From: JABDPF01 sp036351575
Lineage (GTDB): Bacteria > Pseudomonadota > Gammaproteobacteria > Xanthomonadales > SZUA-36
Direction of reading: 5' to 3'
DNA length: 21,428 bases
Assembly: GCA_036351575.1 (NCBI GenBank)
Contig: JAZBPJ010000055.1
Location: forward strand, 1-21,428
Below are positions 1 through 8,401 of the stretch, one piece after another; positions within the stretch are counted from its first letter, which is position 1, and each line of letters starts with the position of its first letter. The translations under genes and the position numbers were made by a program. Below the pieces are notes generated by a model. The model saw only the letters and a program-made list of their open reading frames with translations. It made no database searches and was not told where the DNA came from.

Positions 1-36
1 AAAGGGCGGTGTCCTAGGCCTCTAGACGAAGGGGAC
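1..36 (-). tRNA. tRNA-Glu (UUC), 5' part, cut by window edge
   Basis: Read on the minus strand, the first 36 bases match the 5' half of gammaproteobacterial tRNA-Glu: acceptor strand GTCCCCT, D arm with GTCTAGAGGCC, and anticodon stem CCGCC. It ends after U33-U34-U35 of the anticodon loop, so the UUC anticodon is only two-thirds visible. The 3' half lies outside the window. It starts 4 nt downstream of tRNA-Ala and is almost certainly part of the same transcript. The identity rests on strong similarity to the known E. coli tRNA-Glu sequence as I recall it. Confidence 0.85.
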
Positions 37-40
37 ATTG

Positions 41-116
<76 letters not shown>

Positions 117-129
117 GGAAAACCGCCGC

Positions 130-158
130 ATGTTACTGGCTTCGCACCGGCATGTCAA
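130..158 (-). promoter_or_regulatory. Sigma70-type promoter of the tRNA-Ala/tRNA-Glu operon
   Basis: On the minus strand a perfect -35 TTGACA (153-158) is followed by a 17-bp spacer and a -10 TAACAT (130-135). The predicted start near 123 would leave a leader of about 7 nt before the mature tRNA-Ala 5' end at 116. Between the -10 and the start the DNA is GC-rich (GCGGCGG), like the discriminators of stringently controlled stable-RNA promoters; that regulation is inferred. The -35 lies only 7 bp past the stop codon of the DUF1249 gene. Confidence 0.8.
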
Positions 159-165
159 CGCTTGT

Positions 166-687
166 TCAGGCGTTTCGAACCGCCTCCTTGACGGGAATTC
201 TCTCGTCGGCTTCCGGCAGCGGCCCGCGGGCCGGGCGCATCGTCTCCAGGCTGTGGCCCTGGGTGAGCAGGTAATCCAGCCAGCGGTCCAGCGCCCGGTT
301 TCGCCGCCAGGCCTGGTTCAGCAGGTGCTTCGGCGGGTACGAGGGGTGCGCGGTGCGCCGGCAGCCCTGCCCGGTGTCGTAGGAAGTCGCTTCCGCAATG
401 CGCGCGTCCCGGTACAGGCGGATGTGTGCATCGGGCGCGAACGAGGGATTCTCGTCCTCGCCGAACTGGTACGTCAGCCGCAGAAAGGTCGTGTAGGCAT
501 GGCGCTCGAGTACTTCCATGCGCAGCACCGGCGAACCGGCGACCCTGGAGACCAGTGAATCGTGAAAAGCAATTCCGTCCGGGATCAGCAACTGCAACTG
601 GCGAAAGATCTCCTCCTGCACCAGTTGCAGGCGCTTGAGGGGATGCGAGCCGCCGGGTACGCGGTTGTTGTTCGCGAAGGAAACCAT
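166..687 (-). CDS. DUF1249 family protein (E. coli YqiB-like)
   Basis: A 173-aa soluble protein with no signal peptide or membrane segment. It has the DUF1249 pattern: an N-terminal stretch around residues 18-38 (LKRLQLVQEEIFRQLQLLIP), a beta-rich middle with ERHAYTTFLRL, the motif HIRLYRDARIAEA near residue 88, and a C-terminal helix RWLDYLL. E. coli YqiB belongs to this family and is about 140 aa; this copy is longer at both ends. No biochemical function is established for the family as far as I know. It begins 9 nt after the orn stop, so orn and this gene probably share a transcript. The RBS is weak (AAGC just before ATG), suggesting coupling to orn. The family call is from memory of YqiB; the gene itself is clear. 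Confidence 0.8.
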   Translation of the reverse strand: MVSFANNNRVPGGSHPLKRLQLVQEEIFRQLQLLIPDGIAFHDSLVSRVAGSPVLRMEVLERHAYTTFLRLTYQFGEDENPSFAPDAHIRLYRDARIAEATSYDTGQGCRRTAHPSYPPKHLLNQAWRRNRALDRWLDYLLTQGHSLETMRPARGPLPEADERIPVKEAVRNA

Positions 688-696
688 GCTTTCAGC

Positions 697-1266
697 TTAG
701 CAAACATTGCCCGGTGCGGAGAGTTTCCCCAGGAACGGCCGGTAATAGGCCAGCTCGGCAATCGATTCGCGGATATCGGCCAGCGCCTCGTGGCGCCCTT
801 CCTTCTTGAAACCGCCGTAAATCTCGGGCGCCCAGCGCGAGGCCAGTTCCTTGATCGTGCTGACATCCAGGTTGCGGTAGTGAAACCAGCGCTCGAGCTC
901 CGGCATCTGGCGGTGCATGAAGCGGCGGTCCTGGCAGATGCTGTTGCCGCACATCGGTGAGGTGCCCTGCTCCGTCCACTCGGCGAGGAACGCCAGCGTC
1001 TCGCGCTCGGCGTCGGCCATCGAGACCCTGCTTTCCAGCACGCGGTCCCAGAGGCCGGACTCGCGATGATGTTCCGTGTTCCAGTCGTCCATCGCCTCGA
1101 GCACGCTCTTTGAGTGATGAATCGCCAGGACGGGACCTTCCGCCAGCTCGTTCAGGTCCGCGTCCGTCACGATGGTTGCAATTTCCAGGATCGAGTCGCT
1201 CGTGGTGTCGAGCCCGGTCATCTCGAGGTCGATCCAGATGAGTCGATTGTGCTTCGCGTCGTTCAT
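697..1266 (-). CDS. orn: Oligoribonuclease
   Basis: A 189-aa DEDDh 3'-5' exoribonuclease that degrades 2-5 nt RNA fragments, the last step of mRNA decay, and in several gammaproteobacteria also pGpG from c-di-GMP turnover. Exo motif I is IDLEMTGLD with D13 and E15; motif II is GNSICQDRRF with D113; motif III is HEALADIRES with H159 and D164. All five catalytic residues are present and the length matches E. coli Orn (181 aa). The start at 1266 (MNDAKHNRLIWIDLEMTG) matches family N-termini. An in-frame ATG at 1293 would add 9 residues, and the open frame continues further upstream only as antisense to rsgA. It is divergent from rsgA with 57 bp between them, an arrangement also seen in E. coli. 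Confidence 0.97.
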   Translation of the reverse strand: MNDAKHNRLIWIDLEMTGLDTTSDSILEIATIVTDADLNELAEGPVLAIHHSKSVLEAMDDWNTEHHRESGLWDRVLESRVSMADAERETLAFLAEWTEQGTSPMCGNSICQDRRFMHRQMPELERWFHYRNLDVSTIKELASRWAPEIYGGFKKEGRHEALADIRESIAELAYYRPFLGKLSAPGNVC

Positions 1267-1278
1267 GGCCAGCAAGGT

Positions 1279-1299
1279 TACAATAGCGCGCATGTTTAA
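1279..1299 (+). promoter_or_regulatory. Possible -10 elements for rsgA in the orn-rsgA spacer
   Basis: The 57-bp divergent spacer contains TACAAT (1279-1284) and TTTAAT (1294-1299), each one mismatch from the sigma70 -10 consensus. Neither has a good TTGACA-like box 16-18 bp upstream. It is a plausible but weak promoter for rsgA and the genes after it. I found no better-scoring -35/-10 pair for orn on the other strand. Confidence 0.3.
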
Positions 1300-1323
1300 T
1301 GAACCATTCCCGTCCAGGCGGTC

Positions 1324-2223
1324 GTGACGAAAACGGTCTCGAGCGGCCTCGTGCTGGTTTCCTACGGCAACCGCGGCGTCGTCGAACTCGGCGACGGGCG
1401 GCGTGTGGACTGCCGCTGGCGGCGCTCCGTCGGCCGGCCGGTCTGCGGTGACCGGGTGCAGCTTGCCGAAGACGACGGGCACTGCCATGTCGCCGTCGAA
1501 ATCCAGCCGCGTGAAAATTCCTTCTGCCGCGCCAACGCGCGCTTCGAGAAACAGACGATCGCGGCCAATCTCGACCAGGTCCTGGTGGTGATCGCAGCGG
1601 AACCCGAACCCAGCCGCGACCTGGTGGAGCGCTACCTGGTGGCCGTGCACGGCCTGGACATGCGCCCGCTGCTGGTGCTGAACAAGGCCGAATTGATGGC
1701 CGGGCTCGAACCCGGCGATACGAGCCCGCTCTCCCGGCTGCAGGAGTACCGCGAGCTGGGTTACCCGGTGCTCGAGACCTCGTGCAAGGGCGAACCCGGA
1801 ACCGGCGCGCTGGCGCCGGAACTCAAAAACCGCACCAGTATCCTGGTGGGACAATCCGGCGTGGGCAAGTCCTCGCTGGTCAACGCGCTGCTGCCCGATC
1901 TCGAACTGCAGACCGGCGAGCTGTCCCGCGTGACCGGAAAAGGCACCCACACCACCACGACCACCGTGCTTTACACCCTGCCCTTCGGCGGCCGGCTGAT
2001 CGACTCGCCCGGCGTCTGGGAATACGGGCTCTGGCGCATGGACCGTGACGAACTCGTGGCCGGCTTTCCGGAGTTTTATCCCCATGCATCGGCCTGCCGC
2101 TTCAACGACTGCAGCCACCGGGGCGAGCCGGGCTGCGCCGTTCGCGCCGCGATGGAAAGCGGGGAGATCCGCTCCTGGCGCTACCAGTCCTACCTTCGCC
2201 TGTTTGCACAGAACGAAGCCTGA
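1324..2223 (+). CDS. rsgA: Ribosome small subunit-dependent GTPase A
   Basis: A 299-aa late 30S assembly GTPase with the circularly permuted G-motif order of the YlqF/RsgA family. An OB-fold occupies about residues 1-75. Then come G4 NKAE (120-123, usually NKxD), G1 GQSGVGKSS (176-184), a threonine-rich switch THTTTTT (208-214) and G3 DSPG (227-230). The C-terminal zinc-binding domain is C258-x4-C263-x-H265-x5-C271. It lacks the roughly 40-residue basic N-terminal tail of E. coli RsgA (350 aa). The GTG start follows AGGCGG with only 2 nt of spacing, so a slightly downstream start is possible; no ATG in this frame lies nearby. It is divergent from orn, as in E. coli. Confidence 0.96.
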   Translation: MTKTVSSGLVLVSYGNRGVVELGDGRRVDCRWRRSVGRPVCGDRVQLAEDDGHCHVAVEIQPRENSFCRANARFEKQTIAANLDQVLVVIAAEPEPSRDLVERYLVAVHGLDMRPLLVLNKAELMAGLEPGDTSPLSRLQEYRELGYPVLETSCKGEPGTGALAPELKNRTSILVGQSGVGKSSLVNALLPDLELQTGELSRVTGKGTHTTTTTVLYTLPFGGRLIDSPGVWEYGLWRMDRDELVAGFPEFYPHASACRFNDCSHRGEPGCAVRAAMESGEIRSWRYQSYLRLFAQNEA

Positions 2224-2261
2224 AACACTCTCAGGAACCGGCAACAGCCCCTTGATGGTGG

Positions 2262-2267
2262 TATATT
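2262..2267 (+). promoter_or_regulatory. -10-like TATATT upstream of the small periplasmic protein gene
   Basis: TATATT lies in the 78-bp gap after rsgA, in a locally AT-richer stretch about 35 nt before the GTG start at 2302. The -35 position (about 2239-2244) shows no TTGACA-like sequence. It could be an internal promoter of the rsgA-led cluster, but the support is weak. Confidence 0.25.
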
Positions 2268-2301
2268 TACCGCTCGACGAATTGAACGGAGTGACAGTGA
2301 C

Positions 2302-2610
2302 GTGACACGGAAAGTTCTGACACTGGCCATCGCGCTGACCGCCACGATCGGAATCGCGCTTCCTGCACAGGCGGACGTGCTGCTGATCGAGGAAGTCCGG
2401 CAGGCAGGCAGGATGACCCTGCCCACAAACGGCATGAGCAAGGACGACGTCCGCGCGCGCTTCGGCGACCCGGTCCGCATCCACGCGCCGGTCGGCGATC
2501 CGCCGATCACGCGCTGGGACTACCAGCGATGGAGCGCTTACTTCGAGTACGACCTGGTCCTGTCCTCGGTCCTTGTCAAGGGCGAAGTCATCGACCGGAA
2601 AACAGACTGA
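2302..2610 (+). CDS. Small periplasmic protein with BamE/OmlA-like motif
   Basis: A 102-aa exported protein. Residues 1-24 form a clear Sec signal peptide (basic MTRK, hydrophobic LAIALTATIGIAL, cleavage after AQA). The mature part of about 78 residues has no cysteine, so it is not a lipoprotein. The segment GMSKDDVRARFGDP (about 44-57) followed by a WDYQRWSAYFEYD strand region resembles the start of the BamE/SmpA/OmlA fold (GMs..qV...lG.P, then W.Y). That likeness is motif-level inference; it could instead be another small beta-rich family with the same helix-turn motif. The GTG start has GGAGTG ending 7 nt upstream. It lies 78 bp after rsgA and 50 bp before the TraB-family gene. Function unknown. 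Confidence 0.72.
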   Translation: MTRKVLTLAIALTATIGIALPAQADVLLIEEVRQAGRMTLPTNGMSKDDVRARFGDPVRIHAPVGDPPITRWDYQRWSAYFEYDLVLSSVLVKGEVIDRKTD

Positions 2611-2660
2611 GCGCAACCGAATAAGGTATCCTTGCGCCCTTCGCAAATCAGGCGCACCCC

Positions 2661-3923
2661 ATGACCGAGGAAGTACCGGCGATACCCGCCGACGATAATC
2701 CGGAAATCGGCGCCGGCACGGAGACCCTGGCCTCCGCGCCGGACCGCCAGCCCACCCGCACCGTGACACGGGACGGTGTTCAATACACGCTTATCGGCAC
2801 CGCGCACGTGTCCCGCGCCAGCGCGGAGGCCGTACAGGAGCTTTCCAGTTCCGGCGAGTTCGATGCCATCGCGGTGGAACTCTGCCAGGCGCGCTACGAC
2901 TCGCTGACGTCCGAGCGCAAGTGGACCGATCTCGACCTGTACAAGATCATCCGCGAGGGCAAGGCCGGCCTGGTCATGGCAAACCTCGCCCTGAGCGCGT
3001 ACCAGCGCCGGATTGCCGAGCAGTTCGGCATCGAACCCGGCGCGGAAATGCGCGCCGCGGCGGAAACCGCAAAGGAACTCGGGCTGCCGCTGCAGCTGGT
3101 CGACCGGGACCTGGCCACCACGCTCAAACGCAGTTACGCCAACGTGCCGTGGTACAAGCGCCTTTACCTTTCAGCCGGTCTTGCCCTCGGCATGATCAGC
3201 TCCGAGGAAATCGACGAGGAATCCATCGAAAAGCTGAAAGAAGGCGACATCCTCGAGTCGACCTTCACCGAGTTCGCCGAACAGTCTCCGGAGCTGTACG
3301 AGGCGCTGATCGCCGAACGCGACCGCTTCATGGCCGCGCGCCTGCGGGCCGAGAACGCCGGCGCGGAAAATCGCCGCGTGCTGGTGGTGATCGGCGCCGG
3401 TCACATGGAAGGCATTGCACGGCACCTGCAGGAAGAGCAGCGACCGCCAAACGAGATCAGCAGCGAATTGAATATCATGCCGCGGCCCGCCCGCTGGCCC
3501 AGGCTGATCCCCTGGGCCATCATGGCGCTGATCCTGACCGGTTTCGTCATCGGCTTTTCGCGCAGCCCGGAACTCGGCTGGCAGCTCATTTTCATCTGGG
3601 TCGCGATCAACGGCGGGCTGGCCGCGCTGGGCGCCGTGCTGGCCCGTGCCCACCCCTTGACGGTGCTGAGCGCCGTCGTCGCGGCGCCGCTGACTTCCCT
3701 CAACCCGACCATCGCCGCGGGCATGGTGACGGGGCTGGTGGAATCCTGGCTGCGCAAGCCGCGCGTTTCCGACCTGGAAAACCTGCGCTACGACATCACC
3801 ACCATCAAGGGCTGGTTCCGCAACCCGGCGACGCGCATCCTGCTGGTATTCTTTCTTTCCAACCTGGGGTCCGCCATCGGCACCTGGGTTGCCGGTCTGC
3901 GCATCTTCAGCGAACTGGCCTGA
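2661..3923 (+). CDS. TraB/PrgY family membrane protein
   Basis: A 420-aa protein. The N-terminal domain carries the signatures of the TraB/PrgY family, related to the TIKI and ChaN/EreA-type GX2H superfamily: LIGTAHVS (44-51, with the conserved GxxH), VELC..R (72-78), LVDRD (146-150) and GAGHMEG (245-251). About four hydrophobic segments follow (near 283-299, 306-330, 335-360 and 392-412), including the family-typical APLTSLNPTIAAGMVTG (342-358). The first 35 residues look disordered. PrgY limits pheromone signalling in Enterococcus and TIKI proteins are metalloproteases; the role of the proteobacterial members is not known to me. There is no signal peptide, so the N-domain topology is uncertain. 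It lies 15 bp before dusB, so co-transcription is likely. Confidence 0.88.
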   Translation: MTEEVPAIPADDNPEIGAGTETLASAPDRQPTRTVTRDGVQYTLIGTAHVSRASAEAVQELSSSGEFDAIAVELCQARYDSLTSERKWTDLDLYKIIREGKAGLVMANLALSAYQRRIAEQFGIEPGAEMRAAAETAKELGLPLQLVDRDLATTLKRSYANVPWYKRLYLSAGLALGMISSEEIDEESIEKLKEGDILESTFTEFAEQSPELYEALIAERDRFMAARLRAENAGAENRRVLVVIGAGHMEGIARHLQEEQRPPNEISSELNIMPRPARWPRLIPWAIMALILTGFVIGFSRSPELGWQLIFIWVAINGGLAALGAVLARAHPLTVLSAVVAAPLTSLNPTIAAGMVTGLVESWLRKPRVSDLENLRYDITTIKGWFRNPATRILLVFFLSNLGSAIGTWVAGLRIFSELA

Positions 3924-3938
3924 GCGGAGCATCGAGCG

Positions 3939-4922
3939 ATGATGCGGATCGGTTCCTACACCATTGAAAACCCGCTGGCGCTGGCGCCGATGGTGGGTGT
4001 GACGGACCGTTTTTTTAGGCGCCTGTGCCGCGAACTCGGCGCCGGCTACACGGTCTCCGAGATGCTCGCCGCGAACCCGGCCCTGCGCGATACCCGAAAA
4101 GCCCGTATCCGCAGCGACTTTGCCGGCGAACCCGGCCCGGTCGCGGTCCAGATCGCCGGCAGCGACCCGCGCTGGATGGCGGACGCGGCCCGTTACAACG
4201 TCGACCGCGGCGCCGAGATCATCGACATCAACATGGGCTGCCCGGCCAAGAAGGTCTGCAGAAAAATGGCCGGCTCCGCCCTGCTCTCGCACCCCCACCT
4301 GGTGCGCTCGATCCTCGCCGCGGTGGTTGCAGCGGTCGAGGTTCCGGTGACGCTCAAGATCCGGACCGGCCCGAACCCGGGCCAGCGGAACGGCGTCGAA
4401 ATCGCGCAAATGGCGGAATCCGAGGGCATCGCCGCGCTGGCGGTCCACGGCCGGACCCGTTCCGAACGTTTCAACGGGGACGCCGAGTATGAAACCATCC
4501 GCGCTATCTGCGCAGCCGTTTCCATACCCGTGTTCGCCAACGGCGATATCGACGGTCCGCGAAAAGCAGCCGAGGTGCTGGCGTTCACCGGCGCGGACGG
4601 GCTGATGATCGGCCGGGCGGCCCAGGGCAACCCCTGGATATTTCGCGAGGTTCGGGCCTGCCTGGAGAGCGGTCGTGTGCCGCCGCCGCCAACCTCGGCG
4701 GAGGTGCACGCGGTCATGCGACGCCACCTGCGGCAGCTGCACCGTGCTTACGGCGAAGCCGCCGGCGTGCGCGTGGCACGCAAGCACATCGGCTGGTACC
4801 TGGAACGGCGCGAGGATGCCGCGGACACCCGCCGCAAGCTGATGCGCGCCGGGACCGCCGCCGAGCAGTTCATGCTGCTCGAGTCATTCTTTGGCCTTGC
4901 CGCCGGCGGCAAGGCCGCCTGA
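3939..4922 (+). CDS. dusB: tRNA-dihydrouridine synthase B
   Basis: A 327-aa FMN- and NADPH-dependent enzyme that reduces uridine to dihydrouridine in tRNA D-loops. The TIM barrel starts with APMVGVTDR. The catalytic cysteine C101 is in NMGCPAKKV, LKIRTG and HGRTR are substrate/FMN-site motifs, and GADGLMIGRAAQGNPWIF binds FMN phosphate. The C-terminal helical RNA-binding domain includes RVARKHIGWYL. It aligns along its length with E. coli DusB, including the opening MRIG and the VSEM and SGS-type AGSDP motifs, which favour the B subgroup. Two adjacent ATG codons (3939, 3942) could each start it; E. coli would correspond to the second. No fis gene follows, unlike the enterobacterial dusB-fis operon; mfd begins 18 bp later. 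Confidence 0.94.
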   Translation: MMRIGSYTIENPLALAPMVGVTDRFFRRLCRELGAGYTVSEMLAANPALRDTRKARIRSDFAGEPGPVAVQIAGSDPRWMADAARYNVDRGAEIIDINMGCPAKKVCRKMAGSALLSHPHLVRSILAAVVAAVEVPVTLKIRTGPNPGQRNGVEIAQMAESEGIAALAVHGRTRSERFNGDAEYETIRAICAAVSIPVFANGDIDGPRKAAEVLAFTGADGLMIGRAAQGNPWIFREVRACLESGRVPPPPTSAEVHAVMRRHLRQLHRAYGEAAGVRVARKHIGWYLERREDAADTRRKLMRAGTAAEQFMLLESFFGLAAGGKAA

Positions 4923-4940
4923 CCGTCGCAAACGAGTCCG

Positions 4941-7900
4941 GTGAAACCCAGCCCGTTCAACGCACGCTTCGAAAACCGCCCGGACGAAGTCACGCGCTGG
5001 GACGGCCTGCACGGCAGCGCGCTGGCCCTGGCGCTGCACGCGGCCGCAGCGGCCGGAGACCGGCCCGTGCTGGTGGTCACGGCTTCTTCGCACCGCGCAC
5101 AGGTGCTGCACCGGGACCTGGAACTGCTGGCTGAAGGCGATCTGCCGCTGCTGTTGTTCCCCGACCAGGAAACCCTGCCCTACGACCCGTTTTCTCCCCA
5201 CCCGGACATTATCGCGGAGCGGCTGAAAACCCTGTCCGGCCTGCCCAAACTGCGGCGGGGGCTGCTGCTCTGCCCGGTCAGTTCATTGATGCAGCGCCTG
5301 CCGCCCGCGGATTACATCCTGCAGCGCAGTTTCGACCTCACGGCCGGTGACCGGCTCTCGATCGATTCCTTCCGCTCGCGCCTGTCGCACGCAGGCTACG
5401 AGTCCGTCGAGCAGGTGTACCAGTCGGGGCAGTTCGCGGTGCGCGGATCGGTCGTCGACCTGTTTCCTTCCGGCTCGCCCGTGCCCTACCGCATCGACCT
5501 GTTCGACGAGGAAATCGACAGCATTCGCGAATTCGACGCCGACTCGCAGCGCTCCACCGGAAAAGTCGATGGCATCCGCATGCTGCCCGCGCGGGAGTAC
5601 CCCGCCGACCCGGAAAGTCTCGAGGCGTTCCGGCGCGCCTTTCGCAACCGCTTCGATGTCGACACCCGGCAGGTGAGCCTGTACCAGGACCTGCGCGCCG
5701 GTGTCCACCCGCAGGGGCTCGAGCAGTACCTGCCGCTGTTTTACGAGCACACCTCGATCCTGTTCGACTACCTGGTCCGGGCGCCGCGGCTGGTCCTCGC
5801 GGACGGCGTCGAAGACGCCGCTGAAGCCCAGCAGCGCCGCACGCTGGAGCGCTGGGAGCAGCGCCGGCACGACATCGAGCGCCCGATCCTGGAACCCGGC
5901 GAGCTTTTCCTGACGCCGCAGGAACTGGCAAACGCCTGGGCCGGCGCTCCGCGGACCATGCTCTTCGGCCAGCGCGGCACGGTGCAGCGGTTCAGCAGCC
6001 AGCCGGTGCCGGACCTGCACATCCACGAGCGCGGGCGCGAACCGGCTGCCGCGCTGCAGGACTGGCTGAACGCCTTCGGCGGGCGGGTGCTGTTCGCCGC
6101 CGACACGCCGGGCCGCCGCGAGGTCATGCGCAGCACGCTGAACGCCTTCGACATACGGCCCGAGGACTGCGACACCTTTGCCGCCTTCATGCACAGCGGC
6201 GCGAAAAGCGGCCTTGCCGTCCTGCCGGTCGACGAGGGATTCCAGTGCTCCCACGACGAACACGGCGCCATCGCGGTGGTCACGGAATCGCAGCTGTTCG
6301 GCGGACGCAGCCGTCCCCGGGCGGAGCACGGCGCGCGTGAACGCGACCCGGAATCGATTGTCCGCAACCTCTCGGACCTCGCGCCCGGGGCGCCGGTCGT
6401 GCACGAGGATCACGGCGTCGGACGTTACCAGGGCCTTCAGACCCTGGAGATCGACGGCCTTCCGGCCGAGTTCCTGATGCTCGAATACCGCGACGGCGAC
6501 AAGCTCTACGTGCCGGTCTCGAGCCTGCACCTGGTCAGCCGCTACACCGGCAGCGAGCCCGATTCCGCGCCGCTGCACCGGCTGGGCAGCCGGCAGTGGG
6601 AAACCGCCAGGCGCAAGGCCGCCCGGCAGGTCACCGACGTCGCCGCGGAGTTGCTGGACCTGTATGCGCGAAGGCTGGCGCGCGAAGGCTTCGCTTTTCC
6701 GCTGGACCGGAAACTCTACGCCGAGTTCGCTTCCGGCTTTCCCTTTGAAGAAACAGCGGACCAGCAGCAGGCCATCGACGCGGTCATCTCCGACCTGGCC
6801 TCGCCGCAGCCGATGGACCGCGTGGTCTGCGGCGATGTCGGTTTCGGTAAAACGGAAGTCGCGCTCAGGGCCGCTTTCGTCGCGGTCCAGGCCGGGCGCC
6901 AGGTGGCCCTGCTCGTGCCGACCACGCTGCTGGCGCAGCAGCACTTCTCAACGTTCAGCGACCGCCTGGCCGACTGGCCCATCCGCGTGGAGCTGCTCTC
7001 GCGCTTTCGCACCGCGAAGCAGGTGAATGAAGTCGTCGGCAAGCTGCAGGACGGCAAGATCGACATCGTCATCGGCACCCACCGGCTGATCCAGAAAGAC
7101 GTCCGTTTCAAGCAGCTCGGGCTCGTGATCATCGACGAGGAGCAGCGTTTCGGCGTGCGCCAGAAGGAGCGCTTGAAGCAGCTGCGCGCGGAAGTCGACC
7201 TGCTGACGCTGACCGCGACACCCATTCCCCGCACGCTCAACATGGCCATGTCCGGAATCCGCGACCTGTCCATTATCGCGACGCCGCCGGCGCGGCGCAT
7301 GGCGGTCAAGACGCTGGTGACGCCGTGGGAGCGAGCGATGCTGCGCGAGGCGCTGCTGCGCGAACTGCAGCGCGGGGGGCAGGTATTCTTCCTGCACAAC
7401 GAGGTGCGCAACATCCAGAAGATCGCCCGCGAAGTCCAGGAACTGGCGCCGCAGGCCCGGGTTGGCGTGGCCCACGGTCAAATGGCCGAGCGGGAGCTTG
7501 AATCGGTGATGATCGATTTTTACCGCCAGCGCTTCAACGTACTGGTGTGCACGACCATCATCGAAAGCGGCATCGACGTTCCAACGGCCAATACCATCGT
7601 CATCAACCGCGCGGACCGCTTCGGCCTGGCCCAGCTCCACCAGTTGCGCGGCCGCGTCGGCCGCTCGCACCATCGCGCCTACGCTTACCTCGTGGTGCCG
7701 GACCAGCGCAGCATGACCGCCGATGCACGCAAGCGGCTGGAAGCCATCGCCTCCCTGGAAGAACTCGGGGCCGGTTTCACCCTGGCCACGCACGACCTCG
7801 AAATCCGCGGCGCCGGCGAACTGCTCGGATCGGAACAGAGCGGCCAGATCAACCAGGTCGGATTCAGCCTTTACAGTGACATGCTGGCGCGGGCCGTCGA

Positions 7901-8393
7901 AGCCCTGCGCAACGGCGAGGAGCCGCAGCTCGACAAACCTCTGCGGCACGGCGCGGAACTGGAATTCCACGTGCCGGCGCTGATTCCCGAGACCTACCTC
8001 GCCGACGTGCAGTCACGCCTGACCCTGTACAAGCGCATCGCCAGCGCGCGCGACGCGGCCGGGCTGCGCGAACTGCAGGTCGAAATGATCGACCGCTTCG
8101 GCCTGCTGCCCGACGCGGTAAAAAACCTGTTCGAGATAGCCGAACTGAAACGCATGGCGGAGCGTATCGGCATCACCCACCTGGACTTCGGCCCCGGCGG
8201 TGGACGCATCGAGTTCAGCGAACAGTCGACCGCGGACCCGCGGGCGCTGGTCCGCCTGATGCAGGAAAGCGGCGGAAACTACAGGATGCAGGGACCGCAA
8301 AAGCTGCGCATACTGTTGCAACAGCCGGATGCGCGCAAACGCATGGCAGAAGCCCGGCGTGTACTGTGTGAATTGGAACCAGATAAAACGTAG
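4941..8393 (+). CDS. mfd: Transcription-repair coupling factor Mfd
   Basis: A 1150-aa SF2 translocase that removes RNA polymerase stalled at lesions and recruits UvrA. The size equals E. coli Mfd (1148). The N-terminal UvrB-homology region includes LPYDPFSPHPDIIAERL near residue 75. The RNA polymerase interaction domain contains VHEDHGVGRYQGL and FLMLEYRDGDKLYVPV. The RecG-like motor has Walker A GDVGFGKTE (631-639), DEEQRFGV (from 732), TATPIPRTLNMA, IIESGIDVPTANT and LHQLRGRVGRS. A C-terminal UvrA-binding and autoinhibitory domain follows, with AELEFHVPALIPETYL. The start is GTG with little Shine-Dalgarno support; FNARFENRPD supports a start close to this point. The last codons run within 8 bp of csiV. 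Confidence 0.97.
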   Translation: MKPSPFNARFENRPDEVTRWDGLHGSALALALHAAAAAGDRPVLVVTASSHRAQVLHRDLELLAEGDLPLLLFPDQETLPYDPFSPHPDIIAERLKTLSGLPKLRRGLLLCPVSSLMQRLPPADYILQRSFDLTAGDRLSIDSFRSRLSHAGYESVEQVYQSGQFAVRGSVVDLFPSGSPVPYRIDLFDEEIDSIREFDADSQRSTGKVDGIRMLPAREYPADPESLEAFRRAFRNRFDVDTRQVSLYQDLRAGVHPQGLEQYLPLFYEHTSILFDYLVRAPRLVLADGVEDAAEAQQRRTLERWEQRRHDIERPILEPGELFLTPQELANAWAGAPRTMLFGQRGTVQRFSSQPVPDLHIHERGREPAAALQDWLNAFGGRVLFAADTPGRREVMRSTLNAFDIRPEDCDTFAAFMHSGAKSGLAVLPVDEGFQCSHDEHGAIAVVTESQLFGGRSRPRAEHGARERDPESIVRNLSDLAPGAPVVHEDHGVGRYQGLQTLEIDGLPAEFLMLEYRDGDKLYVPVSSLHLVSRYTGSEPDSAPLHRLGSRQWETARRKAARQVTDVAAELLDLYARRLAREGFAFPLDRKLYAEFASGFPFEETADQQQAIDAVISDLASPQPMDRVVCGDVGFGKTEVALRAAFVAVQAGRQVALLVPTTLLAQQHFSTFSDRLADWPIRVELLSRFRTAKQVNEVVGKLQDGKIDIVIGTHRLIQKDVRFKQLGLVIIDEEQRFGVRQKERLKQLRAEVDLLTLTATPIPRTLNMAMSGIRDLSIIATPPARRMAVKTLVTPWERAMLREALLRELQRGGQVFFLHNEVRNIQKIAREVQELAPQARVGVAHGQMAERELESVMIDFYRQRFNVLVCTTIIESGIDVPTANTIVINRADRFGLAQLHQLRGRVGRSHHRAYAYLVVPDQRSMTADARKRLEAIASLEELGAGFTLATHDLEIRGAGELLGSEQSGQINQVGFSLYSDMLARAVEALRNGEEPQLDKPLRHGAELEFHVPALIPETYLADVQSRLTLYKRIASARDAAGLRELQVEMIDRFGLLPDAVKNLFEIAELKRMAERIGITHLDFGPGGGRIEFSEQSTADPRALVRLMQESGGNYRMQGPQKLRILLQQPDARKRMAEARRVLCELEPDKT

Positions 8394-8401
8394 TATTTTC
8401 A

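Noticed and set aside
2611..2632. Inverted repeat GCGCAA/TTGCGC between the BamE-like and TraB-family genes as a terminator
   Set aside because: Only 6 bp with a 15-nt loop and no T run after it; more likely chance.
1267..2769. Long open frame upstream of orn on the minus strand (total 690 codons)
   Set aside because: It is antisense to rsgA and the small periplasmic gene, both clear families on the plus strand. The conserved oligoribonuclease sequence begins at 1266; GC-rich DNA often leaves such frames open.
3171..4787. 538-codon minus-strand open frame opposite the TraB-family gene and dusB
   Set aside because: No recognisable domain, composition rich in A/G/R/D/H typical of antisense frames, and both plus-strand genes are well conserved.
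5283..6944. 553-codon minus-strand open frame inside mfd
   Set aside because: Antisense shadow of a conserved Mfd sequence; no domain or RBS supports it.
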